DNA of 64,000 nucleotides from Cyclina sinensis (GCA_012932295.1 JAAONU010000016.1:41261241-41325240); one strand, 5' to 3'. Shown: positions 34,851 through 47,490, counted from the stretch's first letter. Notes: a model not told the origin generated them from the sequence alone. Made by a program: numbers and translations.

Positions 34851-35731
34851 TGACTTATTTTGGCCGACGATGATTCAAAGAGAGAGAAAATGTTTTGCCA
34901 GGTTTTACTTTTCCTGTTAGTATGTTTTTTTGTAAGAACAGATCACTTACATCATTTTCCGTATTATTTTTGATTGGTTTTCTTAATGTTAGCATATTGT
35001 CATTGACAAGATTACTGTTTTTGTCAATTTCCAACATCAACGGTTTCCTTAACTTTAACACTACCTTTTTGAATATTTTACCAAATGTGTGTTAATAACT
35101 CGACTAGTTTTTCATTTTCCAAGTAGTAATTCGTGCCAACATGTCTATGAAATGTCCACAAATGTATAGATAGCAGCTGAGGAAGTGTTATAGACTGTTC
35201 ATTATGTATTTGAAATTTTTTTAATTGACTGATGGTTGATGCTTTTAGGCCAACTGTTGAGGAAAAAGATGGAGTCCGTAAAACGTTCGCAAGACAGGTA
35301 TTGACAGGTGATATGTCATCCTTTAATTCAAAGGAAAGGCTCATTTATATCAAGAAATATCTTTAGAAAATAATTGTGTTGGTTTGGAAAAAAGGTGAAC
35401 AATGTTTTCTGCCTGGACTTGCAAGTAAATGTGATTCTATTATTTGTTATATTATTATAACATGTATGCAAGTATGCTGAATAAAATATATATTTATGAA
35501 AAAAAATTATGTATATACTAAATATCTTATGTTCGCGGAAGAGCTATTTTCATGATAAGTGTATAAAAAATCGTCGATGGTATTCGTCAATTTAGAATTA
35601 CAATTTTGCCATTGTTTTCAGCAATATGCGCATGAATAACATCAAACGTTGTACAAACATAATCAAGTTTTTATATGAAACCTTGATGGCTAAAAGATTT
35701 AGTGAGTGCCTCAATATTGTCAAATTACTAT

Positions 35732-36570
35732 TTATTCCACCGAAGGGTTGTAAAAAGAAGTCGCACTGTCCGTTCGTTATTCCGTTCATCCGTCCATTTT
35801 CTGTGCGTAACTCTTTCTACAGTTCTCATTTGAATTTCACCAAACTTTCACACAATGATCCTTATCAAATGTCGCAGTGCATGTTCTTCGGTGTTTGCAA
35901 TTTGAGTATTTCTGGTGGAGATAATGGACTTTGTTTAATTTTACTATATATTTTTTGTGTGCGCAATTCTTCCTACATTTCTCATGCAATTTTCACCAAA
36001 CTTTTACAAAATGATCATTATCAAGTGCCACAGCGCATGTACTTCGGCTTCAGCAATTTCGAGTATTTTTGTGGAATTTTTGGTCTTTGTTTCATTGAAC
36101 TTTATATTTTTTGTGTGCGCAACTCCTACATCTACCATGCGATTTTATTCAAAAATGACCATTATTAAGTGGTGCAGTACGTTTACTCCGACTTTTGCAA
36201 TTCGATTTTTTTTTTGCATAGTTATTGCCTTTGTAAAATTTTACTTAATATTGCTTCTGTGCACAGCTCCTATATTCTCATGTAATGTTCACCAAACTTT
36301 CATTGATGATAATTATCAAGTTCCACAGAACATATTTTAAGGCTTTTGTGATCGATTATACTTGGCATATTTATTGCCCTTTGTAAAATTTTACTTAATA
36401 TTGCTTCTGTGCACTACTGTCCCTAAATTTCTCATTAAATTTTCACTAGTTTTTCTCAGAATGATCGTTGTCATTTGCTGCAGCGCATATTATACTCGGG
36501 CGATACTTGCGATTCGATAATTTTGGTGGAGTTTATGCCCTTTGTTTAATTTTACTTAATATTGCTTCAT
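35732..36570 (+). repeat. Tandem core array, about 150-bp unit, 5 copies
   Basis: A left end ATTCCACCGAAGGGTTGT and a GTCY-like tract (CCGTTCATCCGTCC) lead into units starting near 35801, 35957, 36112, 36257 and 36408. These carry TGTGCGCAACTCCTACA, CTCATG and TTTCACCAAACTTT. It resembles the other HINE-like elements but lacks AAGGTCAAGGTCA and a clear 3' end. Long frames on the plus strand (35626-36168, 35957-36340) run through the repeats and are not genes. Confidence 0.6.
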
Positions 36571-37791
36571 CAGTTTTGGAAATTTGTTAATTTTACCAGC
36601 CATGCAAATAGGTAAAGGATATATAAAAGTTTTACACCTGGACGGACGAATGGGTACTTTGTTAAGTGCACAGACTGCAAATTTCTGGAACAAATGATAA
36701 AGGTAACATCAAGTAGTAAGTTACCGTGACTGTAAGCATTGCAATGTTTCGGGGGCATTCGTGTCTGTGACACATTTCTTGTTTAAGTTACTTTTGAATT
36801 TAGTTAACACTTTTTGATACATGTCCAGTGAAAATATAAAATGTATTTATTATTGGGAATTTCATTTGTTCTTGTGGCAGATTTTGTCTGGCAACCTTTG
36901 TTTAGATAGATAAATCATACTTATACTTCTAATACTCATTCCAACTATCACTGTGCAGATCTGGAGTTCTAGAATATTATCAAAACTGGACTTAAATCTG
37001 TGGTGTAAACTCTGTATTTATTTAATTACCTTTTCAATGTCTAAAATTTCATGAACTTTGTAAGTGTGAATGTAGCCTAAATGTGTAAGTAGCCTTCCTT
37101 GTTTTTGTCTTTCTGTTTTGATATTTTATTATTGATGAGCAAATATACCGACGTTAAATTTTTATTTTGAAAACAAAATGTTAAAAGTTTGTTCGTTTTG
37201 TCAGAAGTGTAAGAAATATTATAACACTTCAAAAATGTTGTATTTGTAGCATTAAGAGAATAATAATTATATAATAACACAGATGATTTATGGCGTCTAG
37301 AATATTATCCTCAGACAAACAAAACTATTTCTCGAGACATTAATCTTCATCTCTTGTTTTCGTCTCCGTTATGAAATATTGTTAGTCTCATTCTAGAACG
37401 GAAAAAGTGTAAAATTGTTCCCATGTGCATAGAATTAAAATATTCGAACTATAGCTTATTCTCGAAGAGCTCATTATATTTAGACGGTTCCTAAAGTGGC
37501 ATACACTATCAAGATGCTGTCTCGGTATTGTAAATAAATGTCAGGTGCATGAAAGAATATTAATTTTGATAAGCATAATTGATATGCTAAATATAAGTTA
37601 ACAAGTTTTACTTTCCCGGATATAGTTAGATAATCGTCATACTTTTATGTGTACTTGAAAATACTAACAGTTTATCGTATGGTATGTTTGTACTGAACAA
37701 CAACAACAACAAACATTTCTTTTTTCAGTAATGGTTTAAAGTTTGTCTAACTAAATATGGACGCTGGAACTAATTCTTTTATGTCTTCTCA
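36571..37791. other. Non-coding duplicated sequence, no gene
   Basis: Part of unit A (37260-37480 has a counterpart at 49125-49310). A CAA tract lies at 37698-37711. No gene or paired ends were seen. Confidence 0.5.
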
Positions 37792-38214
37792 AACCCCATA
37801 TTGCTTTTGTACTTTCAGTCTGTCCGTATGTCTGTGTCCTCGCTTCTTCTCTTCTCTGTAACCGCTGGTTGGATTTCAGCGGAACTTGCTATGATTTATT
37901 GGTACCAAGTCTAGTTCATCATGTCTTCAGCATTTTTTGCTTCAGTGATTTTTATCGCAGTAACAGTATTGATTTGTCCAAAGTTGAATACAGTTGGGCA
38001 TATCTCTATACACCTCTAACTGCTGGTTAGATTTTGACGACACTTCACACCAGTGATCATTAGCAAGACTATTTAGACATATTGTTTGCTTATACTGGTC
38101 GGATTATTTTTACCTGTCCTTTCGTTATAACTACTATTCATCACGGTAAATGACATGTGGGGGAGACATATGCTTTTCTCAAAAACAATCTCTAGTCTCC
38201 ATTGATATCATCAG
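37792..38214 (+). mobile_element. Degraded HINE-like element
   Basis: ACCCCATATTGC, then GTCTGTCCGTATGTCTGTG, two or three core-like units (CTGTAACCGCTGGTTGGATT near 37856 and CTCTAACTGCTGGTTAGATT near 38015), then GTGGGGGAGACATATGC and CTCTAGTC. The termini are only loosely inverse, and the unit count is low. Confidence 0.4.
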
Positions 38215-39325
38215 AATATTCCATGTTGTATTTTAATTGCAAAATCAATGTTATAAAACTTCTATCTGCAAGGCATTTTAAATAAAGTTATTCCGATCTC
38301 GAGGCCTGTAAGGTCTCCTACAGAAATGCAAATGACAAATACCATTATTGATTTGCTTCCATTCACATGTTTTATATACAAGTACTTCAGTTGTCACGGA
38401 ACAGTCTAATAGTTGTCACACGGTAAAAGGTTTATTGAAATGTAATAAGCAAATAAGAAAAAAAGATATTTTCTTCCGTGTTGTCTCATTTTCATTATAA
38501 ACATAAAAGCAAAGTTTCACATATGAAACACACCAAAAGAATACAGTGTTGGACATATGTATTACAACTATGCTTCGATCGAACAGTTCCATTATTAACA
38601 GATTAATACAACCACATATCTACAAATCCGCAGGAAACACTAACGGTTTCCGTGACTGGAAGATACATCAACTAAATGTAAATTAGCCATGGTCACATGG
38701 GCAGTCACGAGACCAGAAACATACCTTAATTTATCACACTGTACATAACGTACAATTTACTTAAGTACAATTTATTTTTTCAAGTGAAACAGGATCATTA
38801 AGGATTAATGAATCAGCATGAAGTGTATTTCTACTTGACAAATACTTAGTCATAAGAAAATTATAAAAATATACTTTGGTCAGATGTGATCAACTACGTT
38901 CAGTACAATAAGGCCACATTGCTTTTTGGATCAAATATCTGTTTGAGTTCCTCAGTGAAATGTAAAAATGAAATGTTAACGATTGTATTAGAAAGCGCAT
39001 CCCGTCTTTTATCGGCCATAAATCAACATTTGCCTGTAATAAAACGAGCAATGACCGTCGTGTCTGTTCAGCAGCAGCTGCTGTGGTAGGATTAATTATC
39101 AAATGTTGTTCCTCATTTGGATAATCTAAGTTGACATGCTGAAATTAAGTTCAGGGCAGAAAAGTCGAACGAAATTTATTCTTATAATTATAATAATGAA
39201 TTTAACAGCGTTTCTGCATATATGACATTAAAATCTTTCAGGTATATTTTTGATAAAGTAAATGTCTTATCGATTATAAATGATACACAACATTCAACAT
39301 AATTTGGTAATCAAAAAAAGCATAT
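38215..39325. other. Non-coding stretch, nothing recognised
   Basis: AT-rich. Overlapping frames at 38886-39102 on both strands have no domain. No counterpart in unit B was found, so this may be insertion-derived or deleted there. Confidence 0.45.
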
Positions 39326-39607
39326 CATTCGGAACACCTCGGGCGACTTCAATAAGTCACCTCGGAAATAATGTGGTAAGCGCCATATTGGGACTATTTT
39401 ATAATACAGGTGGTGTCTGCTAAATTGAAAACACTACTTAAAGCCTCTATCTGTTTATACTTTAAATAAGACAAACACTGCTTGAGTTCTGCCATGTTTG
39501 TTCACATTTTTATTAAAGCCGGGGCAAAGTACCATTTGGTGTATTCATACACTTACATACGAGGTCTTTATACGAAGTTGTCGGAAAAGGCCGAGTTGTT
39601 ACGATTG
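39326..39607 (-). repeat. Dispersed repeat with RecQ-like gene start, copy 2
   Basis: Inverse-orientation match to 1457-1769. It covers the same leader, ATG (39495, reading leftwards) and distal AAAATAGTCC...GAGGTGTTCCGAATG part. The remnant frame MAELKQCLSYLKYKQIEALS runs to a stop at 39394 and lacks about 10 codons present in copy 1. Confidence 0.6.
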
Positions 39608-39882
39608 AAAGCATATAAGACGTCAGTTACCGTTCTTTTCTGTTAAAGACAGGTTCCTTTTGTCAAACACGTGGGTTAAACAAAATTTCCTCTGCGGACC
39701 TGCAACATCTATTTTACCATTCTTTGCGGGATAAAAACAATTCTATAAATAATTTATGGAGTCTAATACATGCTTGGCTAATTGATAGATTGCTTTTCAG
39801 AACGTTTATCTTGGAAGGATCAATCCTGATTTGCACAACATAGAAATTTCATTTAAAAGATAAAATAAATATAAATATTCAA

Positions 39883-39974
39883 GTTCCTAGTGTGATTTGA
39901 ACTCGCACCGAACGGCATCAACTGCCTGGCAATGCAAAGTAAGAATTTCTTAGACCACTCGGCCATTGCAACAA
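39883..39974 (-). pseudogene. tRNA-Leu/Ser-like pseudogene or SINE head
   Basis: On the minus strand GCAATGGCCGAGTGGTCTAA gives a good A box of the class II (Leu/Ser) kind. GCGAGTTCAAATCACAC gives a B box about 60 bases later, the spacing expected with a long variable arm. Anticodon and T stems are mispaired and the acceptor arms do not match, so a functional tRNA is unlikely. Confidence 0.5.
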
Positions 39975-40165
39975 CCCCAAAAAAGTTTGCACAAATAACC
40001 GCGATTTATGTGTCCACTTCACACCACACCGGTGACAGGCGTTCCAAGTATATGGTTTGTAGTCCTTGAACGTGTTTCCTCCATAAGAACCTTCCTGTTT
40101 TACTGGTCAAAATTATACCTCACCTCTATGAGCAAAATAAATAGGCGTAATTTCCTTCATACACA

Positions 40166-40948
40166 TACGGTGGCACAGAGGTGACATGCACAACTTTTTT
40201 TTAATTGCATTGCCTTTTTTTATCTCGTTCCCACGAGATACTAACTCGAGGGAACGACTAAGTATCTCGTGGGAACGATTTACTATGTCGTGGGAACGAG
40301 ATAAAAAAAGAGCAGTGCAATTTAAAAAAAAAGTATTGAATTTGAAAAAAAGAGTAGCGCAATAAAAAATAGAATCGTGTTATAAAAAAAAACAATGCAT
40401 GTTAGCTATGTCGAGGGAACGACTTACTAACTCGTGGGAACGAGTTAGCTATGTCGTGGGAACGACTTAATATCTCGTTCCCACGAGATACTAAGTCGTT
40501 CCCTCGAGTTAGTATCTCGTGGGTACGAGATAAAAAAAAGAAAAGTGCAATTTAAGAAAAATGTATTGCTTTGAAAAAAAAGTGTAGCACAATATACTGC
40601 TTTCTCGTTCCCACGACATAGCTAACTCGTTCCCACGAGTTAGTAAGTCGTTCCCACGACAGCTAACTCGTTCCCACGAGATAGTAAGTAGTTCCCTCGA
40701 CATAGCTTACATTCGCTGTCCTTTTTTTACAACACGATTCTTTTTTTTTACTGCGCAACTCTTTTTTCCAAATGCGATTCTTTTTTCAGATTTGCACTTC
40801 TCTTTTTTTATCTCGTTCCCACGACTTAGTAACTCGTAGGAACGAGATACTAAGTCGTTCCCTCGAGTTAGTATCTCGTGGGAACGAGATAAAAAAAGAG
40901 AAGTGCAATTAAAAAAAAAGTTGTGCATGTCACCTCTGTGCCACCGTA
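40166..40948. mobile_element. Foldback MITE built of CTCGTTCCCACGAG palindromes
   Basis: TA dinucleotides (40166-40167 and 40947-40948) flank inverted ends that begin CGGTGGCACAGAGGTGACAT and continue through GCACAACTTTTTTTTTAATTGC. The 779-bp interior is nearly a long inverted repeat. It contains at least 15 versions of a 14-bp partial palindrome (CTCGTTCCCACGAG, CTCGTGGGAACGAG, GTCGTTCCCTCGAG) separated by TA-containing spacers, plus A or T runs. Frames on the minus strand (40509-40955) translate the repeats (SRGNEL-type) and are not genes. A TA target suits a Tc1/mariner-type source, but none is visible. Confidence 0.8.
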
Positions 40949-42661
40949 TACACATTTTATTTAGATATTCTTATTATTGCAATGAATTTGTATAAATGAC
41001 CTTTCTTGTGCGTCTTTAATGGACGTTTGCCAAAATGTATTTAGGTGTAATCCGTTGCATAATTATATATTCATCATAATAATTAACAGAGCTATTAACG
41101 AGTGATGCTTACAGATATAAGATCTTTTAGAATATTAGGACGAATTAGTTTTGTAGTAATTACTTTCGGTCTTACGTGGTGATACCAACCTCTTTTACAG
41201 CAACAAGAAGACTCATTACTTTTGGATCAAACATCTTGTGAATTTTCAATCTTGATTTATACGGTCCGTGCTTCGATAGGCTACGGTGAATTTTGTACGT
41301 AATTAATATATAAATTTGATACTGTTTCCTTTAACATTCCTAAGCGTTCTAAAATTGAAACTACATGTATTACCTATTTCTTTCATATATCACACAGTCA
41401 AACCTTTCAAGCATCTCTTTTATCAGTAATTACTGAATACAAGCCATGCTAAAATCTGTAAATGGATTTGAAACATCATTTAAGATTCAGGAAATGGACG
41501 TCTTGAGGGCCACTCTAACATATATTTTTATTCCATTTCTAATGTTTCATAACGGAAATGATGTAATATGATGTGTATGTAAATTCTTTGAAATGTCACG
41601 ATAGAAAGATGAAAATGAAATGTCTTTTATAGCATCCGCTCAGGTGGTCTGTAATTTTCAATCTAAAACGAATGCTGTAAGCAATATAATATGTCTACGT
41701 TTATTAAGAAAAATGCATCTGTTCACTTGAAGACATAGGCGCTGGTCAGTAATATCTCGTTCAAAATTTTTGTCTGTTTCTGTTTCAAAGTTGCTGGTTA
41801 TATAATAGACATCTGTATTAATAATTTAAGGCTGAACAAACCCGATGGTTACAAAATGCATCTAGTGAGAATTACAATTATTGTCTTAACGAATAAACAG
41901 GTCTTGATGATATTTGAGCCAAGAGGGATTGCAATTTTCTTGACATTGATGAATATGGTGGTATAAAGCGTATTCAGAACTTAAGTCAAACACTAAAAAT
42001 AACTATTTGTTGTTTTCAGTATTGCGCACACGAATGAGACAATGGGTGATTTAGTCCCAGAAAACATATCTAGAAATGAGCCCAATGGTGCTTACCTTTT
42101 TTACGTCTACATAAACCAAGGGCGCGGGGGAAACATTATATATAGACATCTCCACTGTTTTAAATAGACTTTAATTTGAATTCATCAATTTTCTTCGAGA
42201 TATGAAATTACTTTTAATGGTTAATTCGAAGTACGAACACTGCAAATTTGCCAAGGCTTATTTCTTTGATGGTTACTGTATCTGAACAAAGTAAATATAT
42301 GTCTGAAGTAATATCAACAACAAAAAGCAATGACACTGATTTATATCAAATATGACCTACATCCGACAAATCCATTGGATAGCATCCATTTATGTAAAAA
42401 AGAGGTCAGTGTAATCAATCATTTATAGAATTAGCAATGAGTAACTTCAAGTTTGATATGACAAAGGCAAACCTTGTATTGCATGGGAGGCTCCGAAAAG
42501 AAATGTGTGTGCCAGGGAGACAGAACTTATAAAACTGTCGTTTTAACCTATGGATTTTGTTGCTATAATCTCTTGTGCAGTTCCTCAATTCATATTCCTG
42601 CTTGTTTTGATATGAATTACTTCATGGCGAATACCATCGGACTAGTTTTATTTTTCAAATA
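40949..42661. other. Unit A duplicated sequence, no gene recognised
   Basis: Most of it has a counterpart in unit B (40985-41330, 41580-42490). One GC-rich island (GGGCGCGGGGGAAA, near 42120) is kept in both copies (55595). No frame is conserved between the copies. Confidence 0.5.
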
Positions 42662-43059
42662 AATCCCGATTTTTCCTCCCACAACTTTGAAAGGGAGGGG
42701 GTGTAGATTTGCCTTTGTCCGGCTGTCACGCCGTCTAGCTTTCACGCTGTCCCACTGTCACGTTGTCTGTACGTAAACCAGTTGTAGTCGCGTGTAACAT
42801 ATAACTGCTGGAGCCATGAAACTTTCTAAGAATAGTATTTTGACACAAATTTATTGGAGATTGACAGAGTTATGCCCCCTTATTAGGCAAAAAATAGCAT
42901 TTTTAGACTCTTTTAATGTTAAGGACAAAGTTATACGCACCATTAAAGCAAATCATTTAATTCCAAAGCCTAAGGTTTCCTCTCTTATATCACAAGTGCA
43001 TCATACTTAGATAAAACACCATTCGGGCATAAAATGCTCCGCCCAGCGGTGCTCTTGTT
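42662..43059 (+). mobile_element. Short HINE-like element 4
   Basis: Starts with a C-rich/G-rich pair (TTTTTCCTCCCACAAC, then GAAAGGGAGGGGGTG) and a GTCY-like tract of GTCACGCCGTC repeats. It has roughly one core unit and ends in ATGCTCCGCC. The hairpin CCGC-CCA-GCGG, four bases and CTTGTT (43054-43059) follow. Its two ends look as if they come from different subfamilies, so it may be chimeric. Confidence 0.5.
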
Positions 43060-44265
43060 ATTTTTTTCAGCCAAATCTCTTATATTCTGCCAGACAAACT
43101 ATGAATGTAGAAATCACTGTGTGAAGGCGATATCTGGGGGTATTTATCACCTTCAGTGATAGAACTTGCTTTCATTCACACGCATTGTTATAAGAATAAC
43201 ATTCTGGTGGTTCAAAACATTGATATCGTCAGATGAACATTAACATTAGAAGTTCGTTTACAGAATCGGTTGTAAAACGTTACTGAAGGTGTTTGTTGAT
43301 CGACCCATTTTAAAACATCCTATCCGGCGTTCAAACAATTTTCATCCTATACATTGTAAATGATTACTACATTACAAAATGTCTACATTTATTTTGAGAA
43401 TCGTATATTTTTTAGGTTTTGGTCTGAATATATTGAAAATTGTGTGTATTACCTTGCTTACTTTATGAAACTATTTAACATATCTTGTTGTTGTATAGTT
43501 TGGTTAAATTGTTTTATTGTGTTTGATACAGAAAATACGTCGTTTTAATTTTGAAATTAACTAAATGACAAATATGTATACGCTACGTTTGGCAGTTGTT
43601 ACAATAACATGACAACACACAAAGAAAATTATTTTTACAGATAGTGTCTGTTCTTCGTTATCTCATGTTTAATATATAACCCTAATAAGGCTTACTATGC
43701 ACATAGCTGGTACGGCGTCCATAGAATAAACATATTATAAATGATTTATGGCGTAAAGGGAGACAAGGGCATTATATTCATACAGACGAAATTGATTTTA
43801 AGACATTAATCACCACAGAAATAGGGCTAGTGTCGTCACGAAAGGACGACCGATAATGTTGTCTCTACATAATATCAGAGATACGAACAGTGGGAGCGAA
43901 ATAGATATTTACCAGAAACAAATGGTACTTAAAGATAACATACATTCGTATGTGTTTTAAATGTAATCTGTATTTGAAAATGATAAGGTATCTTATAGCC
44001 ATTACATTTATATTGATGATGTAGTTGAGCAATGTGCTATGCTATGTATTTACCCGAAAATCATTGCAGAGACGTCAAAATACTGAATTCTTTACCAAGA
44101 CTATGCAGTTCTCTTATTTTAGATGGGACAAACTTTATCCTGGCAGGAAGAGTACTTGTTAAGAGAATATTTATTAAACGGAATTTACTTAGGACGTCTG
44201 TCCTTTGTTTGGTATTCTTTGTTGTTTTTTGTAGTTGTAGTACATTATTTAGCTTTTGGCTCTCT
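42941..44265 (+). repeat. Segmental duplicate block, copy A
   Basis: About 1.3 kb matching 46098-47387 closely (over 90% by eye). It starts abruptly at CATTAAAGCAAATCATTT in both, where the preceding sequence is core-repeat-like but different. A third, much more diverged copy lies at 59580-60345. Frames in it (44032-44268) are not kept open in the third copy. Confidence 0.75.
43115..43169 (+). mobile_element. HINE-like 3' end fragment
   Basis: GCGATATCTGGGGGTATTT, hairpin ATCAC-CTTCA-GTGAT, four bases and CTTGCT. Same arrangement as the ends at 4225 and 45304. The duplicate at 46275-46329 has it too. Confidence 0.45.
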
Positions 44266-44401
44266 TGATAATAAAGTCCTCATTATGAGATTTTATGATT
44301 GACGTACCTGTCGTCGTTCGACATATTGTGGTATAAAGGCGGTTAACTTCTGTATGGTACTTTGAAATTGATTAAACGTGACAAGAATGTTTGTTCTGAT
44401 A

Positions 44402-45304
44402 ATTATACCCCCAAAACGAAGTTTGGGGGGGGGGGGTATATAGGAGTCACCCGGTGGTTGGTCGGTCGGTCGGTCGGTCGGTCGGTCGGGGTTTACCTTG
44501 TCCGGAGCATAACTTGAAAACTACTTGTTGGAATTTAATGCAACTTCATACAATGGTCAAGCACAAAGTGCAGTGCCCAAGAATCATAATCCATCTTCAC
44601 TATTTTCAGAGTTGTTGCCCTTTATTGGTTTTCCTTTGTATGGAGGTTAACTTGAAAACTACTGGTTTGAATTCAATGCAACTTCATACAATGGTCAATC
44701 GCAATGAGAGGAAGTGCAGTGTCCACGAATCATAACTCCATGTTCACTATTTGCAGAGTTATTACCCTTTGTTTTCTTTATTTGGAGCATAGCTTGAAAA
44801 CTACTGGTTGGAATTCAATGCAACTTCATGCAATGATCAAGCACAATGAGAAAAAAGTGCATTATATAAGAGCTATAACTTCATCTTCCCTATTTGCAGA
44901 GTTATTGTCCTTCCTTGGATTTCCTTTTCCAGAATATAATTTGGAAACTCGTGGTTGGAATTCAGTGCAACTTCATACAATGGTCAAGCACGTTGAGTGG
45001 ATGTGCAATGTACTAGAGCTATAATTCTGTCTTCACTGTTTGCACAGTTATTGCCCTTTGTTAGTTTTCTTTGTCTAAAGAATAACTTGAAGACAATTTT
45101 TTTGGAATTCAATGCAACTTCATACAATGGTCAAGCGCAATGAGAGGAAACGCAATGTACAAGAACCACAACTATCTTTAATTGCCCACAGCCATAACTC
45201 TTTTTCAATTTTTTTACAAAGTATTCTGTAACTAAACTGATAACTTCCCCTGTTCTGTAGTGTTGTTTTGGGGGTATTAATCACATTTAGTGATAGCTCT
45301 AGTT
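44402..45304 (+). mobile_element. HINE/pearl-like element 5
   Basis: The left end ATTATACCCCCAAAAC is followed by GAAGTTTGGGGGG...GTAT. A clean GTCG tract lies at 44459-44489. Core units start near 44511, 44648, 44790, 44938 and 45084 (about 145 bp) with ACTTGAAAACTACTGGTTGG and TTCATACAATGGTCAAGCAC. The right end GTTTTGGGGGTATTA is the inverse of the left end, followed by a hairpin (ATCAC-ATTTA-GTGAT), four bases and CTAGTT. The third duplicate copy (about 60475) is empty at this position. Frames 44454-45024 are repeat-derived. Confidence 0.8.
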
Positions 45305-45599
45305 TTATTTGATGTAGAACTCTGTTTGTCAGCTAGAATGATAATTTTTTGTCCGAAACCACTACATTTAGTGATCTGAAAGTTTTATTAAGCGTTTCGG
45401 ATTAAACAGGTAGTAAGACTGTTTATATCATTCCCTTGGTGTCACTATTGATCTTGTCCGATACGTCACATCTTTTTACAATTATGGCTTTTATATAATT
45501 TAGAGAACTCTTACTTTTGGTATGTTTTATTTTCAAGTGCACCTCTACAAAGATTATTCAAATTTGGATTTTTTCTTTCACAGACCTTAACATTGAAAA

Positions 45600-46097
45600 C
45601 CATTTCCGCCATGTCACCTGACAGTCATTTATTATAGAGACTTTAAACTTTACATCTTGATTTCACACGTTGAGTGAATGACCCCTTTATATTTTGGGGT
45701 CAGTAGGTCAAAGGTCAAGGTCACAGTGATCTACATGTTTAGAATCATTTACACTCTGTAACTCGACAACCATTTGTCACAGAGACTTCAAAATAAATAA
45801 AACGGTTGCACACGTTGAGTGAATGATCCCTATTGATTTTGTGGTCAATAATTCAAAGGTCAAGGTCACAGTGACCTAAGGACTGAAAACTATTTATGCT
45901 GTAAAACTTTATAACCAGTTGTCGTACAGACTTCAAGCCTCATATGATGATTGATTACATTGAGAAAAATACCCCCGTACAGCTTAGGCTCAGTTGGTAG
46001 ATGTCAAGGTCACAATAACCTAAACTCTGAAAAGCATTCTGCTGTATAACTTGGCAACTACTTCCTATTCAGACTTCAAATTTCTTAGGATGATTTC
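45600..46097 (+). repeat. Tandem core array fragment with AAGGTCAAGGTCAC
   Basis: Three to four units (spacing about 140 bp) with TTGAGTGAATGACCCC, TCAAAGGTCAAGGTCACAGT and AGACTTCAAA. No termini are visible. It is cut at 46098 where the segmental duplicate begins, so the junction is a breakpoint within the array. Confidence 0.65.
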
Positions 46098-47490
46098 CAT
46101 TAAAGCAAATCATTTAATTAAAAAGGCCTAAGGTTTCCTCTCTTTTATCACAAATGCATAATACTTAGGAAAAACACCATACGGGCATATAATGCTCATC
46201 TCAGCGGTGCTCTTGTTATTTTTTTTCAGCCAAATCTCTTTTATATTACGCCAGACAAACTATATATAGAAATCACTGTGTAAAGGCGATATCTGGGGGT
46301 ATTTATCACCTTCAGTGATAGAACTTGCTTTCATTCACACGCATTGTTATAAGAATAACACTCCGATGGTTCAAAACATTGATATCGTCAAATGAACATT
46401 AACATTAGAAGTTGGTTTACAGAATTGGTTGTAAAACTAACTGTAGGTGTTTGTTGATCGACCCATTTTAAAACATCCTATCCGGAGTCCAAACAGTTTT
46501 CATCCTATACATTGTAAATGATTTCTAAATTACAAAATGTCTACATTAAGTTTGAGAATTGTATTTTTTAGGTTTTGGTCTGAATATATTGAAAATTGTG
46601 TGAATTACCTTGCTTACTATATGAAACTATTTACATATCTTGTTGTTTTATAGTTTGTTTAAATTTTTTTATTGTGTTTTATACAGAAAATTTTATACGT
46701 TGTTTTTATTTTGAAATTAACTTAATGACAACTATGCATAAGCTACGTTTGGCAGTTGTTACAATAACATGACAACACACAAAGAAAATTATTTTTTTAT
46801 AGATAATGTCTATTCTTCGTTATCTCATGTTTAATATATTACCCTAACAAGGCTTACTATGCACATATCTGGTTCGGCGTCCATAGAATAAACATATTAC
46901 AAATGATTTATGGCGTAAAGGGAGACAAGGGCATTATATTCATACAGACGAAATTGATTTCAAGACATTAATCACCACAGAAATAGGGCTAGTGTCATCA
47001 CGAAAGGACGACCGATAATATTGTCTCTACATAATATCAGAGATACGAACAGTGGGAGCGAAATAGATATTCACCAGATAACATACATTCGTATGTATTT
47101 TAAATGTAATCTGTATTTGAAAATGATAAGGTATCTTATAGCCATTACATTTATATTGATGATGTAGTTGAGCAATGTGCTATGCTATGTATTTACCCGA
47201 AAATCATTGCAGAGACGTCAAAATACTGAATTCTTTACCAAGACTATGCAGTTCTCTAACTTTAGATGGGACAAACTTTATCCTGGCAGGAAGAGTACTT
47301 TTTAAGAGAATATTTATTAAACGGAATTTACTTAGGACGTCGGTCCTTTGTTTGGTATTCTTTTGGTTTTTTTGTAGTTGTAGTACAATTATGGCTTTTA
47401 TATAATTCAGAGAACTCTAACGTTTGGTATGTTTTATTGTCAGGTGCACCTCTACAAAGATTATTCAAATTTGCATTTTTTCTTTCTATC
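46098..47490 (+). repeat. Segmental duplicate block, copy A'
   Basis: 46098-47387 matches 42941-44244. From there to 47490 it matches 45478-45585 instead. Copy A' therefore skips the segment that contains HINE-like element 5 and its flanks. Since the third copy (59580-60460) keeps those flanks, A' probably suffered a deletion rather than being the ancestral state. Confidence 0.7.

Noticed and set aside
34855..35344. Two adjacent minus-strand frames (88 and 68 aa) as one broken gene
   Set aside because: The duplicate at 48690-48850 does not keep either frame and no domain is visible.
35626..36340. Plus-strand frames of 180 and 127 aa
   Set aside because: They run through five ~150-bp core repeats; the protein simply repeats with the DNA (VRNSS.SHAIFTK) and resembles no family.
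40509..40955. Minus-strand frames with SRGNEL-type repeats
   Set aside because: They are translations of the CTCGTTCCCACGAG palindromes in the foldback MITE.
44454..45024. Frames of 93 and 106 aa with LKTTGWNSMQLHTMV repeats
   Set aside because: Derived from the tandem core of HINE-like element 5.
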